A DNA stretch of 64,000 nt from Marchantia polymorpha subsp. ruderalis (GCA_037833965.1 AP031353.1:13332501-13396500); one strand, 5' to 3'. Numbered from the stretch's first letter, positions 1 to 13,410 are shown. Translations and numbers: made by a program. Notes: generated from the sequence alone by a model not told the origin.

Positions 1-259
1 CATGGTTGTGAGAGTGTGGGAGAGGGCGGAGAGGATAGCCGTAGGGCTGTGTGCGCAAGCGAGAGAGGATCGAGAGAGTATCGCTGAGTGGGAGTGAGAG
101 GGCCAAGAGGATCGTTGGATAGCCGTGTGTGCGAGATCGCTGAGAGATCATTCGGGGCTAGTGGAGAGAGATCTTGAGAGGGAGGGCCGTGTGCGAGCTG
201 AGAGATTGCCGGGAGGCTGAGCGAGAGAGTGTAGGCGAGGGCTGAGTGCTCGCTGAGAG
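1..259. other. GA-rich flank of the first solo LTR
   Basis: This stretch is rich in GAGAG and GTGTG runs on the plus strand and continues in the same style after the solo LTR (from 6288, gagagggtggagag...). Bases 255-259 (GAGAG) are the left target-site duplication of that insertion. No gene is visible. It may be part of another, older repeat that received the insertion, but this is inference. Confidence 0.5.
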
Positions 260-1268
260 TGTAATAACCCACTAAAGGCTAAAACTGCAATATAGTGGTA
301 GAAAGGTCGAACCCACAGGGACAGAGGAACACACAGGGTACAAAGTGTCACGTTTAACAGACTATTGATGAGTTTGAATTCTCAGGCGACTGTCACTCCC
401 AGAAATACTGCAAGTGTCCACTCGGAGCGCACTCGGAGGTCGCACAGTGCAGCGTAACACAAACACACACACACCTGAAACTACAGAAACACAACCCAGA
501 GATCCGTTAGGACCTCTACTCAAGATTTCAGGGGGGGAAGTCTCTCGCGAGCACACTCGGCAAAGCTGCGGGCAGTGACTTCCAACTCCGGCTTTTACAA
601 CACTTCCACTAGCTTGTTGCTAGTGTAGGAAACCCGGTTTGGACTGCCTACTTCGGATCGAAGTCACTCCTACGCGGTGAACAACACTCTCAACTCACGA
701 AACGCGCAGAGAACACAGGTCCGCACTGAAGGACTCACTGAGAAACATTCCAGTAACACAACAACAGTCTATTGAAGAGTTTGAATTCTCAGGCACTTGT
801 CATTCCCAGAAATACTACAGGGGTTACCCTCAAGGCACCTGCTTCAGCGTAACCTGAATTTACAACCAAGGCTTACACGAAGTAGCAAAACTTCACTTTG
901 ACATTCAGGGGAAAAATCCCAAGGGAGTACAATCAGAAAGAAACACTCAAAGGTGTAGGGGCGAAACTGTTCAAGTATCTAACTAGTCACTGGCTCTGAG
1001 CATCGGCAGTCACCCGCAGGTGCAGATCCGAACTACTCAAGTCTCTAACCAATGTACTAGCTCTGAACATTCGGCCGAAGGCCTTCAGCTACAAAATGCG
1101 GAACGCTAAGTTGTAACTCCTCATGCGTGGTGACAGAACTCAAGGACACAAACACGCAAAGGAAATGGGTTCCTGATCTATACTTCTGAGTTTGGGAAAG
1201 AACCCCAGGCAAAACGCCTGGAACTATTTTATACCTTCTAAGTCCTAACTAGCACTACACTGCACTAC

Positions 1269-2190
1269 CATGGTGCGAGCCGCAACAGATCCTACACCTG
1301 AGGAGTCGGCGGCTGCCTTCCCCTCTAACTTACAACCTAAATCTAACCCTAACCCTAAATCTGAATCCTAAGCCTACTGTACAGAGCCGCCAGCGCCTCT
1401 CTACCCAAGATCTGAGGCTGAAAATTTGCAGGCAGGCGTGGCCGGCCGAGATCAACGGCCCCACAAAATTTCAGATCCATCCGACCGTCCATCGCAAAGA
1501 TATGGGCCCCGCAAGATCTCTGAACCTAGGCCAAAATTCCTTCTCCAAAATCCGAGGACTGTGGGTTCCACGCGTCCTACACGCAAGCCGCCTACTCGCA
1601 GGCCGCCACTGCCACACCTGAACATTCTACATTCATGACCACCCGATCCTCGCCGGAGGAAATCTCCTTCCGCGCACCGCCGAATGCGTCCAACCGCCAA
1701 AGACGCACTTCCACACCTTGTCAATCTCTAACAGTCACCCCGACGCCCATAACTCACGGATCCCTGCTTCGTTTGCAACGTTCTTGGGCTCGTTGGAACG
1801 AGCGTGTTGTGCTCTTTCCAACGAGCCCCTGACCAAGTCAAACGGATAAGAATTGAGAAAGTTATCACTGTTTTACTCTTCCGCCGAAGGCCTTCAACCG
1901 TCGAAGGCGTCCGTCCGCGCATCGGACAAAAGTCGATCTCCCTACCTCCGAAGGCGGAATTCCCGGAAGCGTAACCCCGAAGGCGAACATCTAGGGCCGA
2001 AGGAGAACGTCTACGTATCTTCCGATAGTCCTAACTCCCTAAATTCCCATCCGTCCCAGGCGTTCTTGGGCTCGTTGGAACGAGCGTCGCGAGCTCTTTC
2101 CAACGAGACCCTAACCACCGCAAACCATTAAGAATTGAAAACACTATGTCAATTTTACCCTTCCGCCGAAGGCCTGCATGTGCACAGGCC
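1269..2190 (-). other. Frameless-class U3 patch inside solo LTR copy 1
   Basis: From the segment starting catggtgcgagccgcaacag the sequence follows the short LTR at 31547-33703 (its 32558 onward), not the frame-bearing LTRs. It contains two copies of a hairpin module: CTCGTTGGAA at 2071-2080 pairs with TTCCAACGAG at 2098-2107, and a related copy lies near 1783-1828. A short degenerate CCCTAA-like stretch lies near 1335-1361. The join to the long-frame class falls at about 2184-2193. It replaces the last ~90 codons of the LTR-encoded frame. Confidence 0.8.
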
Positions 2191-5078
2191 GCCTACTTGC
2201 AACCCGGCTGCGCACAATTCAAACTCACGCAGTGTGAGTTTCTCCTGCGCCTTCACTTCCCAGTGGGCGTAGCCCTTGAGACAGTGGGCAACACGCCTCG
2301 CCATCTCCACCTTCGTGCGATCCGCCTCCTTCCTGCGATCCTCTTCAATTATCACTAATTGCGATTCGGCTTCAGCACGTTGCGCTCTCAATTCGCCACA
2401 CTCTGACTGTAACCTGCGGATTAACTCTTCATCCGCCTGCCGTGCGAGCTGACATTGTTCCAACAACCGAGTCTGTCGCACGAGCTCCTCTGACAAAATC
2501 CGATTCTGGGCCTGCTCAGAAATGAGTGCTTCCTTGACCTTCACCTGCTCCTTGGTTAGCTCGTCCAGTTTCTCATCCTTCATCTTCTCGGAGTGCTTGT
2601 AGAATTTCTGATTAAGTTTGTACTGACCCCACAAGCATGCATGCTTCTCCTTCAATTCCCTCAACTCCTGGTCCACTCTAGCTAACAGCTTGCTGGTGTG
2701 GACTTTAGTGCGAGTCCGCCTGCGCACTAACTCGATGTAAGATCCCGGCTGGAGTGGGTCGGCGTATTTATCGACCTTGCGATCCAAGTACCTCAGCAAC
2801 GGAATCACCTGCTCAGAGAGCGCCGCCGCCGGCGCTCCAACAATTTCCTCCTCCTCCTCCTCGGTGTCTTCTGCTCCTGACATTTCTTCCGTGGAGCCCC
2901 CGTCGTCATCATCCGAGTGGAGAATTTCAGTCGCCATTGATTGCGTCGGCGACTGCCCCGAGTGGGGCTGCACGTCATCGACGTGTGCTGCCTGCGAAGG
3001 CACGGCTGCAGCCTCGCTGCTCGTCGCCAAAATGTCTAAGGCGGAAGGCGAATGTACCCGTGCGGCATCCCCGTCGCTCGCTTGTTGGTTGTCTACCGCG
3101 TCCTCTCTGCCGCCGTCGCCCGCCGCCGAAGGCGATCGAGCGGAGGGTGGCTGCGCGGGGTTTGATTGCGCATCGCGCATCAAAATTTCATCCCGCGGAT
3201 AGTCACTCCGCTCCTCCGTCTGTTGCTGCTCCCTTGATCGGTCCGTGGGGGCTGTGTCCGGCCCGTGCGCAGGCGCAATTGCCGGCGCCTTGTCCGCCGC
3301 AGGCGTAGCGCCGCGGACATCCATCGCCGAAGGCGACATGGCCGGGGGCCGCTCGCCCGATGTCCCTTGGCCTATAGGCCCTACCGCCGAAGGCGCATCT
3401 ATCAGCGGACTTCCCGCCGATGGTGCGGCCTCCGCACGCTCCCTGCTCGTATCTCCTCGGCTCGAAGGCCCTGGCGCCGAAGGCGCAAATTGCGGCGCGT
3501 GGTGCGCTGGAGGGTCTGGCCCCGAGGGCCGGTGTCTCGTAGGCGGTTCTTCCGCCGGCTCCTTCCCCTTCCTACGTTGGAACGGGGGTGATTCTTGCCT
3601 GTGCACAGGCGGCACGTGTGGAGGTGTCCTGTGCACAGGCGACCTGTGCACAGGCGAACTGCTCCTTCCCACGCGTAAGCGTAGATCCACGTCCACTTGT
3701 GATCGCCTGTCCGCGGAGGCTCGTCCGTCCGCGGAGGCTCGTCTGTGCGCAAACGGAACATCTGTCCGCATCGCACGTGGTAACTCCGGAGGCCCTTGGC
3801 CCGTATGCGGCCTCTCTCCCGTCGAGGTTGCAACGTGGCCCGTTGCTCCTGCGGTCGTCCGCGCTTCCTCATGCTTCTCTGGCGACGCACTTCCTTTCTC
3901 CGTCGCAATCGTCGCCGTGTCCGCACTGTCGGCTGGTAACACCAGTATGCGTGCCTTCTGCTTCGGCCGGCTGTATGACTCGCACAGCGGCCGCGGTCGA
4001 ATGGGAGCAGAGGGTTCTTGATGCTGCTCCTCTTCAGACTCTTCCCTCCATCGCCGCTTCCGCGGCACTCGTGCTGCAGGAGTGTGTCTCCCTTCGTCCC
4101 TCCGCCTTGATGGGGTAGAAGTCGGTGACTCCTCTGCATCAGTGTCGACCTCATTCTCCCGCACATACTTCCCGGGATGGTCGATGGACAATGGCGGAAA
4201 ATGTTCAAGCTCCGCCGCTGTCAAACAATTCCGCTGTCGATAAAAATTGATGAGGAAAGGAGAAAGATGGTTTAGAGTTCTCCCTTCTCCTCAAACGCGT
4301 GCTGTCGCATCACCCTGTGCAGGATGCTCGCCCAGTGAATTGGAGTTCCCTCGATGACGCACTCCACAAAAGAGACCTGCCACAATGTGATGTAACAGGC
4401 GCGGTGCGGCTGCAGTAATTGCATCAGCGCCGCGGACAAAGTCCGGCGAAATCGATCCTTGTAATCACGGGTCCTGTACCCATTCTTGGTAGACCTCCCG
4501 GTCTTGAACAGCTCCACAAATTGCGCCTCTTCCTGCTTGGTCACCTTGATGCTCTCACTGTCGAAAAGGAGATGCCCTGGCATGCCAGCACATCTTCCCA
4601 ACGCCTGCGCCCAATCTTGGACTGTCCACCGATCAACATGCGGACGCAATCCGCGCGAGGGTGGTCCCTGTGGCTCTAGCCACTCGCGCACCATATTCGC
4701 ACAGATGTAGTTCCATCCCCATAGCAAGAAATCGAGCTTTCTTGCTATTAAGCGCTCCTCGAAAGCGCGCAGCCCGTTCTGTGGTAGGCGAAGTGGCACC
4801 ATCCGCAATCTGCTCGGTCTCGTCATTGCGTTCCTGGGGTTCGCTCGCCCGCTCATTCTACTTCCGCACCGCCCGAGCTTCTTTCTCTCTCGGCAAACTC
4901 TAATCACCCTCAATTCCAAATCACGCGCATTCACTTCTCCCTCAATCAACAAGAAATCTCCTGTGCGGCGACGTCGAGAATGTTCAGCAGCCAGCAGATG
5001 GATGCGCGCAGCGCGCACAAGAGATTGGAATCGCAAATTCAAGAATGGGACGTTCTCCGCCGCCCGGTCGAAGGTCAT
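2155..5078 (-). pseudogene. LTR-encoded protein, broken copy (copy 1)
   Basis: This is the same protein family as the intact frame at 15815-18949. It starts with the MTFDRAAEN context at 5078. Near 4287 the C-run seen in all other copies (GTTCCCCCCTTC) has become GTTCTCCCTTC, one base shorter, which shifts the frame (stop at 4272). The remaining frame runs 4224-2155. Its C-terminus is not the family's own: after the REFELCAAGL segment it reads into the frameless-class patch and stops at 2155. No function can be expected as one protein. Confidence 0.88.
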
Positions 5079-6292
5079 GGTCGGCTCTTGCTCGTGAAGA
5101 ACGTCTCACTTGATGGCCGCGCCGGCTGTACGCTGGAACGGTCTTCGCTCTCACGCGCAGCTTCACGCTCCGCCGTCGTCGATTAAACTCTCACGCTCGA
5201 ATTGGCGGATTTGAACTCCGCGAGCATATTACCCCGCGGACATGGGGGCGTAGCGCCGAAGGCGAGTTTTCCGCCTTGCGCGGTACACTTGTTCGTACCG
5301 CCCCTCGGCCAATCCCCCTCTGCCTTGACGCGTGTGTCCGCATGTCGGACAAAAGTTCATCTCCTGCCTGTGCGCAGGCAGGAGCCTCGGCGGATGCTCC
5401 GCCGGCACGGAACTTCATCCTCCTGTGCACAGGCGGTCGCCTGTGCGCAGGCGAATGCTGGCGCGGAAGGCGTTGACCGTGGTCAGCCGTCTCCGTCCAG
5501 TCTGTCCGTTCCTTGTCTCTTCGTCGGCGCTTCCGCCGCCGCAACTCCGTCCGTCCAAGAGCGCATCCACCCGTCCCGTCCGCATGGTCCGTACCGATTT
5601 GATTACTCTGGCGACTCTTCCGCCGTACGCGGCGCTGCGCTGGCGCGGAAGGCGCCGTACACTTTCTACCTCACAAGGCGCATTTCTAGGGCCCAAGGCG
5701 GATTTTCCGCCGACGCCGAAGCGCCTGTGCGTAGGCGGACTTCGCGCCTCCCCTAACCCTACTTCGCCTGTGCACAGGCGAACGCCTTCGTCCGCGCATA
5801 GGACAAAACTTGATTCCCCCTTCCGCGTAGGCGGAATTCGCGCCGGTGGCGAACTCTTTCCGCCGTAGGCGACCGCCTCCGTTTCTTCCAATAGTGATAA
5901 CTCCCTAAGTCCTCATCCGTTCCAAGCGTTCTTGGACTCGTTGGAATCAGTGCGTCGAGCTCTTTCCAACGGGACCCTAACTTGGTCAAGGCGCCCGAGG
6001 GTTGACCTAATTATGGAGGGTTTCCCTACAGCCGCGGACGCAACCTCCGAAGGCGGGTTTTGCGCCTTGCGTCGTAGGGGTCCTAACTGCAGAGCTCGCA
6101 GGGAGGGTGGTGCCTGTCCTCACTGCTGCACCCCAAATCCCAGATTCTACAAGATCCCTCGAGAATCCCCGCGATCTTCCGGATTCACTCCGTTTTGATG
6201 TACCGAAGTCTATTTACAATGCTGCCAGGGTACAGTTTTCCAAAAATGTTTTAATTTCCTCAAAATTGCCAAAAGTGGGGTACCACAGAGAG

Positions 6293-7316
6293 GGTGGAGA
6301 GTGAGTTGATTGATGAGAGGAGGGATCTTAGCGAAGCGTTTCCTGTGTGTGAAGATCGCTATCGCAAGAACTGTCACCTAACTTCATACGAGGCAGCGTG
6401 TTCGTGAGGTGGCACTCATTAGAAATATACTTAGAAAGCACTTGAAATACACTTAGAAGTCTAGCTTTGAAGTACATGTTTTGAGAACTGAGAAGTTAGA
6501 TTATGGGAGCTCGAACCCCCACCTGGATTACAAACGCTGAAGGGTGGGGAGTTTCGGCTCACATACATATCTCTTCTCTTGAGGGTGAACCATGTTACAT
6601 CATGTCTAGGACGTGACTTGATTTTCTGCTTTTTATGTTTTCTCTATCAACGCTAACAATCTAATCACATATTAAATAAATTTCTGTAGAGATATTTTGT
6701 TTAATAAATTCAGATCATTGAACAAATCGGAGAAAGCTCAAGGTACTCATGAATAGAAGTAAAAATTCAACTTAAGTGTTGTTGAAAGAGAGATTTTTTG
6801 TGATGAACCACAAGGAGTTGATACTTCAAAGAATCAAGCTTCTTAACTTGAGATTGTAAAAAGATGTAAGGAAACTATTAAACCTTGACACACACCAGCA
6901 CATGAAGATCAAGGAGTATCATCAACAAGAATTAAGTCATAATGCTCTAATTATGCTTTTGAACAATTTGAAAAATGGGTTGATTCCAATTAGTTAAAAG
7001 CTCGTGATATCTTCCTTCACAATGATAACATGACCTTGTTCATAAGAGTTAATGGATTTTTTTCATATGGATTTTGTTTTGAATACTTCATTGTACATCT
7101 TTTTATTTGCACATAATTTCATGCTCACATTCAATGCAATTCTTGATAAAAGTAATGAAAGAGAGAATAACATTATTATCTTTTGCTCAAGATGATCTGT
7201 CAGCGAAACACTTACTTCTTATGGTAGATGATGTCTTCATATCACAATAAAATAAAATTGATGAAAAAAACAAAGTAGTCATTTGAAGTACTCATGATCA
7301 AATTGGAAATTGATTT
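6293..7316. other. Spacer between solo LTRs 1 and 2; shared 75-bp block
   Basis: No gene is supported. Bases about 6487-6562 (ttagattatgggagctcg... to ...gtttcggctcaca) recur on the opposite strand at about 26960-27030 beside the PHD-finger pol tail, so this is probably debris of that other retroelement. From about 6620 the sequence turns AT-rich. Short stop-ridden stretches around 6720-7000 vaguely resemble a decayed copia polyprotein, but not well enough to call. Confidence 0.5.
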
Positions 7317-8524
7317 TAAATTGTGGTACCCCACTTTTGGTAATTTTGAGGAAATTAAAACATTTCTGGAAAACTGTACCCTGGCAGCAATGTAAATAGC
7401 CTTCGGTGCATCAAAACAGAGTGAATTCGGAAGATCGCGGAGATTCTCGAGGGATCTCGTAGAATCTAGGAGTTGGGTGCAACAGTAAGGACGGGCACCA
7501 CCCTCCCTGCGAGCTCTGCAGTTAGGATCTCTACGGCGCAAGGCGCAAAACCCGCCTTTGGAGCTGCGTCCGCGGCGATAGGGAAATCCTTCATATTTAG
7601 GTCAACCCCCGGACGCCTTGACCTAGCTAGGGTCTCGTTGGAAAGAGCTCGACGCACTGATTCCAACGAGCCCAAGAACGCCAACAGCGGATAAGGACTC
7701 CGGGAGTTATGAAGGTTGTAAGATACTCAGCTCTTCGCCTGCGCACAGGCGGAGAAGTTTTGTCCTATGCGCGGACGAAGGAAGTTCGCCTGTGCACAGG
7801 CGAAATAGGGTTTGAGGTAGGCGCGAAGTTCGCCTACGCACAGGCGTCCGCCTGTGCACAGGCGCTTCGGCGTCGGCGGGAAATCCGCCTTGGGCCCTAG
7901 AAATGCGCCTTGTGAGGTAGAAATTGTACGGCGCCTTCTGCGCCAGCGCAGCGCCGCGGGCGAGCAAGGAGCCGCCAGAATAGTCAAATCCGTACGGACC
8001 GTACGGACGGGACGGATGGATGCGCTCTTGGACGGACGGAGTTGCGGCGGCGGAAGCGCCGACGAAGAGACAAGGAACGGACAGTCTGGACGGAGACGGC
8101 TGACCGCGGTCAACGCCTTCCGCGCCAGCGCGTTGCCGCGGACGGAATTCGCCTGCGCACAGACGAGCGCCTGTGCACAGGAGGATGAAGTTCCGCGCCG
8201 GCGGAGAATCCGCCGAGGAGTCTGCCTGCGCACAGGCGGGAGTTGAACTTTTGTCCGACATGCGGACACACGCGTCGAGGCAGAAGGGGATTGGCTGAGG
8301 AGCGGTACGAACGAGTGTACCGCGCAAGGCGGAAAACTCGCCTTCGGCGCTGCGCACCCATGTCCGCGGTGTAGTACGCTCGCGGAGTTCAAATCCGCTA
8401 ATTCGAGCGTGAGAGTTTAATCGGCGACGGCGGAGCGTGAAGCCGCGCGTGAGAGCGGAGACCGTTTCAGCGTAGAGCCGGCGCGGCCATCAATTGAGAC
8501 GTACTCCACGAGCAAGAGCCGACC

Positions 8525-9249
8525 ATGACCTTCGACCGGGCGGCGGAGAGCGTCCCATTCTTGAATTCGCGATTCCATTCTCTTGTGCGAGCTGCGCGCG
8601 TCCATCTGCTGGCTGCTAAGCATTCTCGACATCGCCGCACAGAGAATTTCTTGGTGATTGAGGGAGAAGTGAGTGCGCGTGATTTGGAATTGAGGGCGAT
8701 TAGAGTTTGCCGAGGAAGAAAGGAGCTCGAGCGGTGCGGGAGTAGAATGAGCGGGCGAGCGAACTCTAGGAACGCAATGACGAGACCGGGCCGATTGCCG
8801 ATGCTGCCGCTTCGTCTACCACAGAACGGGCTGCGCGCTTTCGAGGAGCGCTTGATAGCAAGAAAGCTCGATTTCTTGCTATGGGGGTGGAACTACATCT
8901 GTGCAGATATGGTGCGCGAGTGGCTAGAGCCACAGGGACCACCCTCGCGCGGATTGCGTCCGCATGTTGATCGGTGGACAGTCCAAGATTGGGCGCAGGC
9001 ATTGGGAAGATGTGCCGGCATGCCATGGCATCTCCTCTTCGACAGTGAGAGCATCAAGGTGACCAAGCAGGAAGAGGCGCAATTTGTGGAGCTGTTCAAG
9101 ACCGGGAGGTCTACCAAGAATGGGTACAGGACCCGCGATTACAAGGATCGATTCCGCCGGACTTTGTCCGCGGCGCTGATGCAATTACTGCAGCCACACC
9201 GCGCCTGCTACGTCACATTGTGGCAGGTCTCTTTTGTGGAGTGCGTCAT
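8525..9249 (+). pseudogene. LTR-encoded protein, 5' part of copy 2
   Basis: This is the N-terminal ~241 residues of the family protein, starting MTFDRAAES in a good plant start context (gaccATGacc). The frame is cut within ...SFVECVI by the insertion of solo LTR copy 3. The protein continues at 19981. The conserved W-G-W-N-Y-I-C segment, the PSRGLRPHVDRW segment and the KNGYRTRDYKDRFRR segment are present. Confidence 0.88.
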
Positions 9250-9444
9250 TGTAATAACCCACTAAAGGCTAAAACTGCAATATAGTGGTAGAAAGGTCGA
9301 ACCCACAGGGACAGAGGAACACACAGGGTACAAAGTGTCACGTTTTAACAGACTATTGAGGAGTTTGAATTCTCAGGCAACTGTCACTCCCAGAAATACT
9401 GCAAGTGTCCACTCGGAGCGCACTCGGAGGTCGCACAGTGCAGC

Positions 9445-9475
<31 letters not shown>

Positions 9476-10269
9476 CTGAAACTACAGAAACACAACCCAG
9501 AGATCCGTTAGGACCTCTACTCAAGATTTCAGGGGGAAAGTCTCTCGCGAGCACACTCGGCGAAGCTGCGGGTAGTGACTTCCAACTCCGGCTTTTACAA
9601 CACTTCCACTAGCTTGCTGCTAGTGTAGGAAACCCGGTTTGGACTGCCTACTTCGGATCGAAGTCACTCATACGCGGTGAACAACACTCTCAACTCACAA
9701 AACGCGCAGAGAACACAGGTCCGCACTGAAGGACTCACTGAGAAACATTCCAGTAACACAACAACAGTCTATTGAAGAGTTTGAATTCTCAGGCACTTGT
9801 CATTCCCAGAAATACTACAGGGGTTACCCTCAAGGCACCTGCTGCAGCGTAGCCTGAATTTACAACCAAGGCTTACACAAAGTAGCAAAACTTCACTTTG
9901 GCATTCAGGGGAAAAATCCCAAAGGAGTATAATCAGAAAGAAACACTCGAAGCTGTAGGGGCGAAACTGTTCAAGTATCTAACTAGTCACTGGCTCTGAG
10001 CATCGGCAGTCACCCGCAGGTGCAGATCCGAACTACTCAAGTCTCTAACCAATGTACTAGCTCTGAACATTCGGCCGAAGGCCTTCAGCTACAAAATGCG
10101 GAACGCTAAGTTGTAACTCCTCGTGCGTGGTGACAGAACTCAAGGACACAAACACGCAAAGGAAATGGGTTCCTGATCTATACTTCTGAGTTTGGGAAAG
10201 AACCCCAGGCAAAACGCCTGGAACTATTTTATACCTTCTAAGTCCTACCTAGCACTACACTGCACTACG

Positions 10270-13200
10270 CTACACGCCTGCACGGAACCACGCTACACTA
10301 CACTCCGCGGAACCTGTACTACGTCTCCTGCGCGGCCGACTGCCGCGCACTAACTCCCTACCCTGCCAATCTTCCGCTCGACTGCGCAGTCCCAAACGCT
10401 GCAACGCGGCGGTCACCTCCACTTCGAGGGCGGACATGGTATCCTGTGCCTTCGATAGAAAGGCATCGAGCTTCTTTGCTACCTTCCGCCGACTCCTACT
10501 GTCGCCTGACAACAACTCGGCTGCGCGCAATTCAAACTCACGCAGTGTGAGTTTCTCCTGCGCCTTCACTTCCCAATGGGCGTAGCCCTTGAGACAGTGG
10601 GCGACACGCCTCGCCGTTTCCACCTTCGTGCGATCCGCCTCCTTCCTGCGATCCTCTTCAATTATCACTAATTGTGATTCGGCTTCAGCACGTTGCGCTC
10701 TCAATTCGCCACACTCTGACTGTAACCTGCGGATTAACTCTTCATCTGCCTGCCGTGCGAGCTGACATTGTTCCAACAACCGCGTCTGTCGCACGAGCTC
10801 CTTTGACAAAATCCGATTCTGGGCCTGCTCAGAAATGAGTGCTTCCTTGACCTTCACCTGCTCCTTGGTGAGCTCGTCCAGTTTCTCATCCTTCATCTTC
10901 TCGGAGTGCTTGTAGAATTTCTGATTAAGCTTATACTGACCCCACAAGCATGCATGCTTCTCCTTCAATTCCCTCAACTCCTGGTCCACTCTAGCTAATA
11001 GCTTGCTGGTGTGGACTTTAGTGCGAGTCCGTCTGCGCACTAACTCGATGTAAGATCCCGGCTGGAGTGGGTCGGCGTATTAATCGACCTTGCGATCCAA
11101 GTACCGCAGCAACGGAATCACCTGCTCAGAGAGCGCCGCCGCCGGCGCTCCAACAATTTCCTCCTCCTCCTCCTCGGTGTCCTCTGCTCCTGACATTTCT
11201 TCCGTGGAGCCTCCGTCGTCATCATCCGAGTGGAGAATTTCAGTCGCCATTGATTGCGTCGGCGACTGCCCTGAGTGGGGCTGCACGTCATCGACGTGTG
11301 CTGCCTGCGAAGGCACGGCTGCAGCCTCGCTGCTCGTCGCCAAAATGTCTAAGACGGAAGGCGAATGTACCCGTGCGGCATCCCCGTCACTCGCTTGTTG
11401 GTTGTCTACCGCGTCCTCTCTGCCGCCGTCGCCCGCCGCCGAAGGCGATCGAGCGGAAGGTGGCTGCGCGGGGTTTGATTGCGCATCGCGCATCGAGATT
11501 TCATCCCGCGGACAGTCACTCCGCTCCTCCGTCTGTTGCTGCTCCCTTGATCGGTCCGCAGGGGCTGTGCCCGGCCCGTGCGCAGGCGCAATTGCCGGCG
11601 CCTTGTCCGCCGCAGGCGTAGCGCCGCGGACATCCATCGCCGAAGGCGACATGGCTGGGGGCCGCTCGCCCGATGTCCCTTGGCCTATAGGCCCTACCGC
11701 CGAAGGCGCATCTATCGGCGGACTTCCCGCCGATGGTGCGGCCTCCGCACGCTCCCTGCTCGTATCTCCTTGGCTCGAAGGCCCTGGCGCCGAAGGCGCA
11801 AATTGCGGCGCGTGGTGCGCCGGAGGGTCTGGCCCCGAGGGCCGGTGTCTCGTAGGCGGTTCTTCCGCCGGCTCCTTCCCCTTCCTACGTTGGAACGGGG
11901 GTGATTCTTGCCTGTGCACAGGCGGCACGTGTGGAGGTGTCCTGTGCACAGGCGACCTGTGCACAGGCGAGCGCCTGTGCACAGGCGGACTGCTCCTTCC
12001 CAGGCGTAAGCGTAGATCCACGTCCACTTGTGATCGCCTGTCCGCGGAGGCTCGTCCGTCCGCGGAAACTCGTCTGTGCGCAAACGGAACATCTGTCCGC
12101 GTCGCACGTGGTAACTCCGGAGGCCCTTGGCCCGTAGGCGGCCTCTCTCCCGTCGAGGTTGCAGCGTGGCCCGTCGCTCCTGCGGTCGTCCGCGCTTCCT
12201 CATGCCTCTCTGGCGACGCACTTCCTTTCTCCGTCGCAATCATCGCCGTGTCTGCACTGTCGGCTGGTAACACCAGTCTACGTGCCTTCTGCTTCGGCCG
12301 GCTGTATGGCTCGCACAGCGGCCGCGGTCGAATGGGAGCAGAGGGTTCTTGATGCTGCTCCTCTTCAGACTCTTCCCTCCATCGCCGCTTCCGCGGCACT
12401 CGTGCTACAGGAGTGTGTCTCCCTTCGTCCCTCCGTCTTGATGGGGTAGAAGTCGGTGACTCCTCTGCATCAGTGTCGACCTCATTCTCCCGCACATACT
12501 TCCCGGGATGGTCAATGGACAATGGCGGAAAATGTTCAAGCTCCGCCGCTGTCAAACAATTCCGCTGTCGATAAAAATTGATGAGGAAAGGAGAGAGATG
12601 GTTTAGAGTTCCCCCCTTCTCCTCAAACGCGTGCTGTCGCATCACCCTGTGCAGGATGCTCGCCCAGTGAATTGGAGTTCCCTCGATGACGCACTCCACA
12701 AAAGAGACCTGCCACAATGTGATGTAGCAGGCGCGGTGGTGCTGCAGTAATTGCATCAGCGCCGCGGACAAAGTCCGGCGAAATCGATCCTTGTAATCAC
12801 GGGTCCTGTACCCATTCTTGGTAGACCTCCCGGTCTTGAACAGCTCCACAAATTGCGCCTCTTCCTGCTTGGTCACCTTGATGCTCTCATTGTCGAAAAG
12901 GAGATGCCCTGGCATGCCAGCACATCTTCCCAACGCCTGCGCCCAATCTTGGACTGTCCACCGATCAACATGCGGACGCAATCCGCGCGAGGGTGGTCCC
13001 TGTGGCTCTAGCCACTCGCGCACCATATTCGCACAGATGTAGTTCCATCCCCATAGCAAGAAATCGAGCTTTCTTGCTATCAAGCGCTCCTCGAAAGCGC
13101 ATAGCCCGTTCTGTGGTAGGCGAAGTGGCACCATCCGCAATCTGCTCGGTCTCGTCATTGCGTTCCTGGGGTTCGCTCGCCCGCTCATTCTACTTCCGCA

Positions 13201-13410
13201 CCGCCCGAGCTTCTTTCTCTCTCTGCAAACTCTAATCGCCCTCAATTCCAAATCACGCGCACTCACTTCTCCCTCAATCAACAAGAAATCTCCTGTGCGG
13301 CGACGTCGAGAATGTTCAGCAGCCAGCAGATGGATGCGCGCAGCGCGCACAAGAGATTGGAATCGCGAATTCAAGAATGGGACGTTCTCCGCCGCCCGGT
13401 CGAAGGTCAT
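10270..13410 (-). pseudogene. LTR-encoded protein, single nonsense (copy 3)
   Basis: The frame is 1047 codons long and open except for one in-frame TAA at 11080-11082. There a lysine codon in the RKVDKYADP segment has changed (AAA to TAA; a transversion). Both halves, 13410-11083 and 11079-10270, lie in the same frame. All domains of the family are present: the N-terminal globular part, the VHR and PSA repeats, the acidic patch and the coiled coil. It would give a 776-residue protein lacking the coiled coil. Confidence 0.9.

Larger units (their letters stand above)
260..6287 (-). mobile_element. Solo LTR, chimeric (copy 1), TSD GAGAG
   Basis: Read on the minus strand it starts TGTGGTACCCCAC (6287) and ends GTGGGTTATTACA (260). 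It is bounded by the direct repeat GAGAG at 255-259 and 6288-6292, so it is a complete insertion with no internal gag-pol, i.e. a solo LTR. At 6028 bp it is longer than the other copies (5.3-5.4 kb). The part from 2191 to 6287 matches the frame-bearing LTR class, 1269-2190 matches the frameless class, and 260-1268 is the R/U5 block common to both. It is therefore a mosaic of two LTR types. Confidence 0.93.

Noticed and set aside
260..1268. The ~1-kb block seen seven times, first taken as a complete short element or LTR
   Set aside because: It never has its own duplication on the inner side; duplications always include the attached U3. It is the R/U5 part of the LTRs.
6640..7260. Possible decayed copia polyprotein
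   Set aside because: Only short stop-interrupted stretches with weak resemblance; no RT, integrase or protease motif could be placed.
11090..12352. 420-codon frame on the plus strand opposite the LTR protein (similar frames at 35841-36818, 16873-17817, 3245-4021)
   Set aside because: They are antisense shadows in GC-rich sequence: the sense strand carries the conserved start, domains and coiled coil, and the antisense frames end at varying places between copies.
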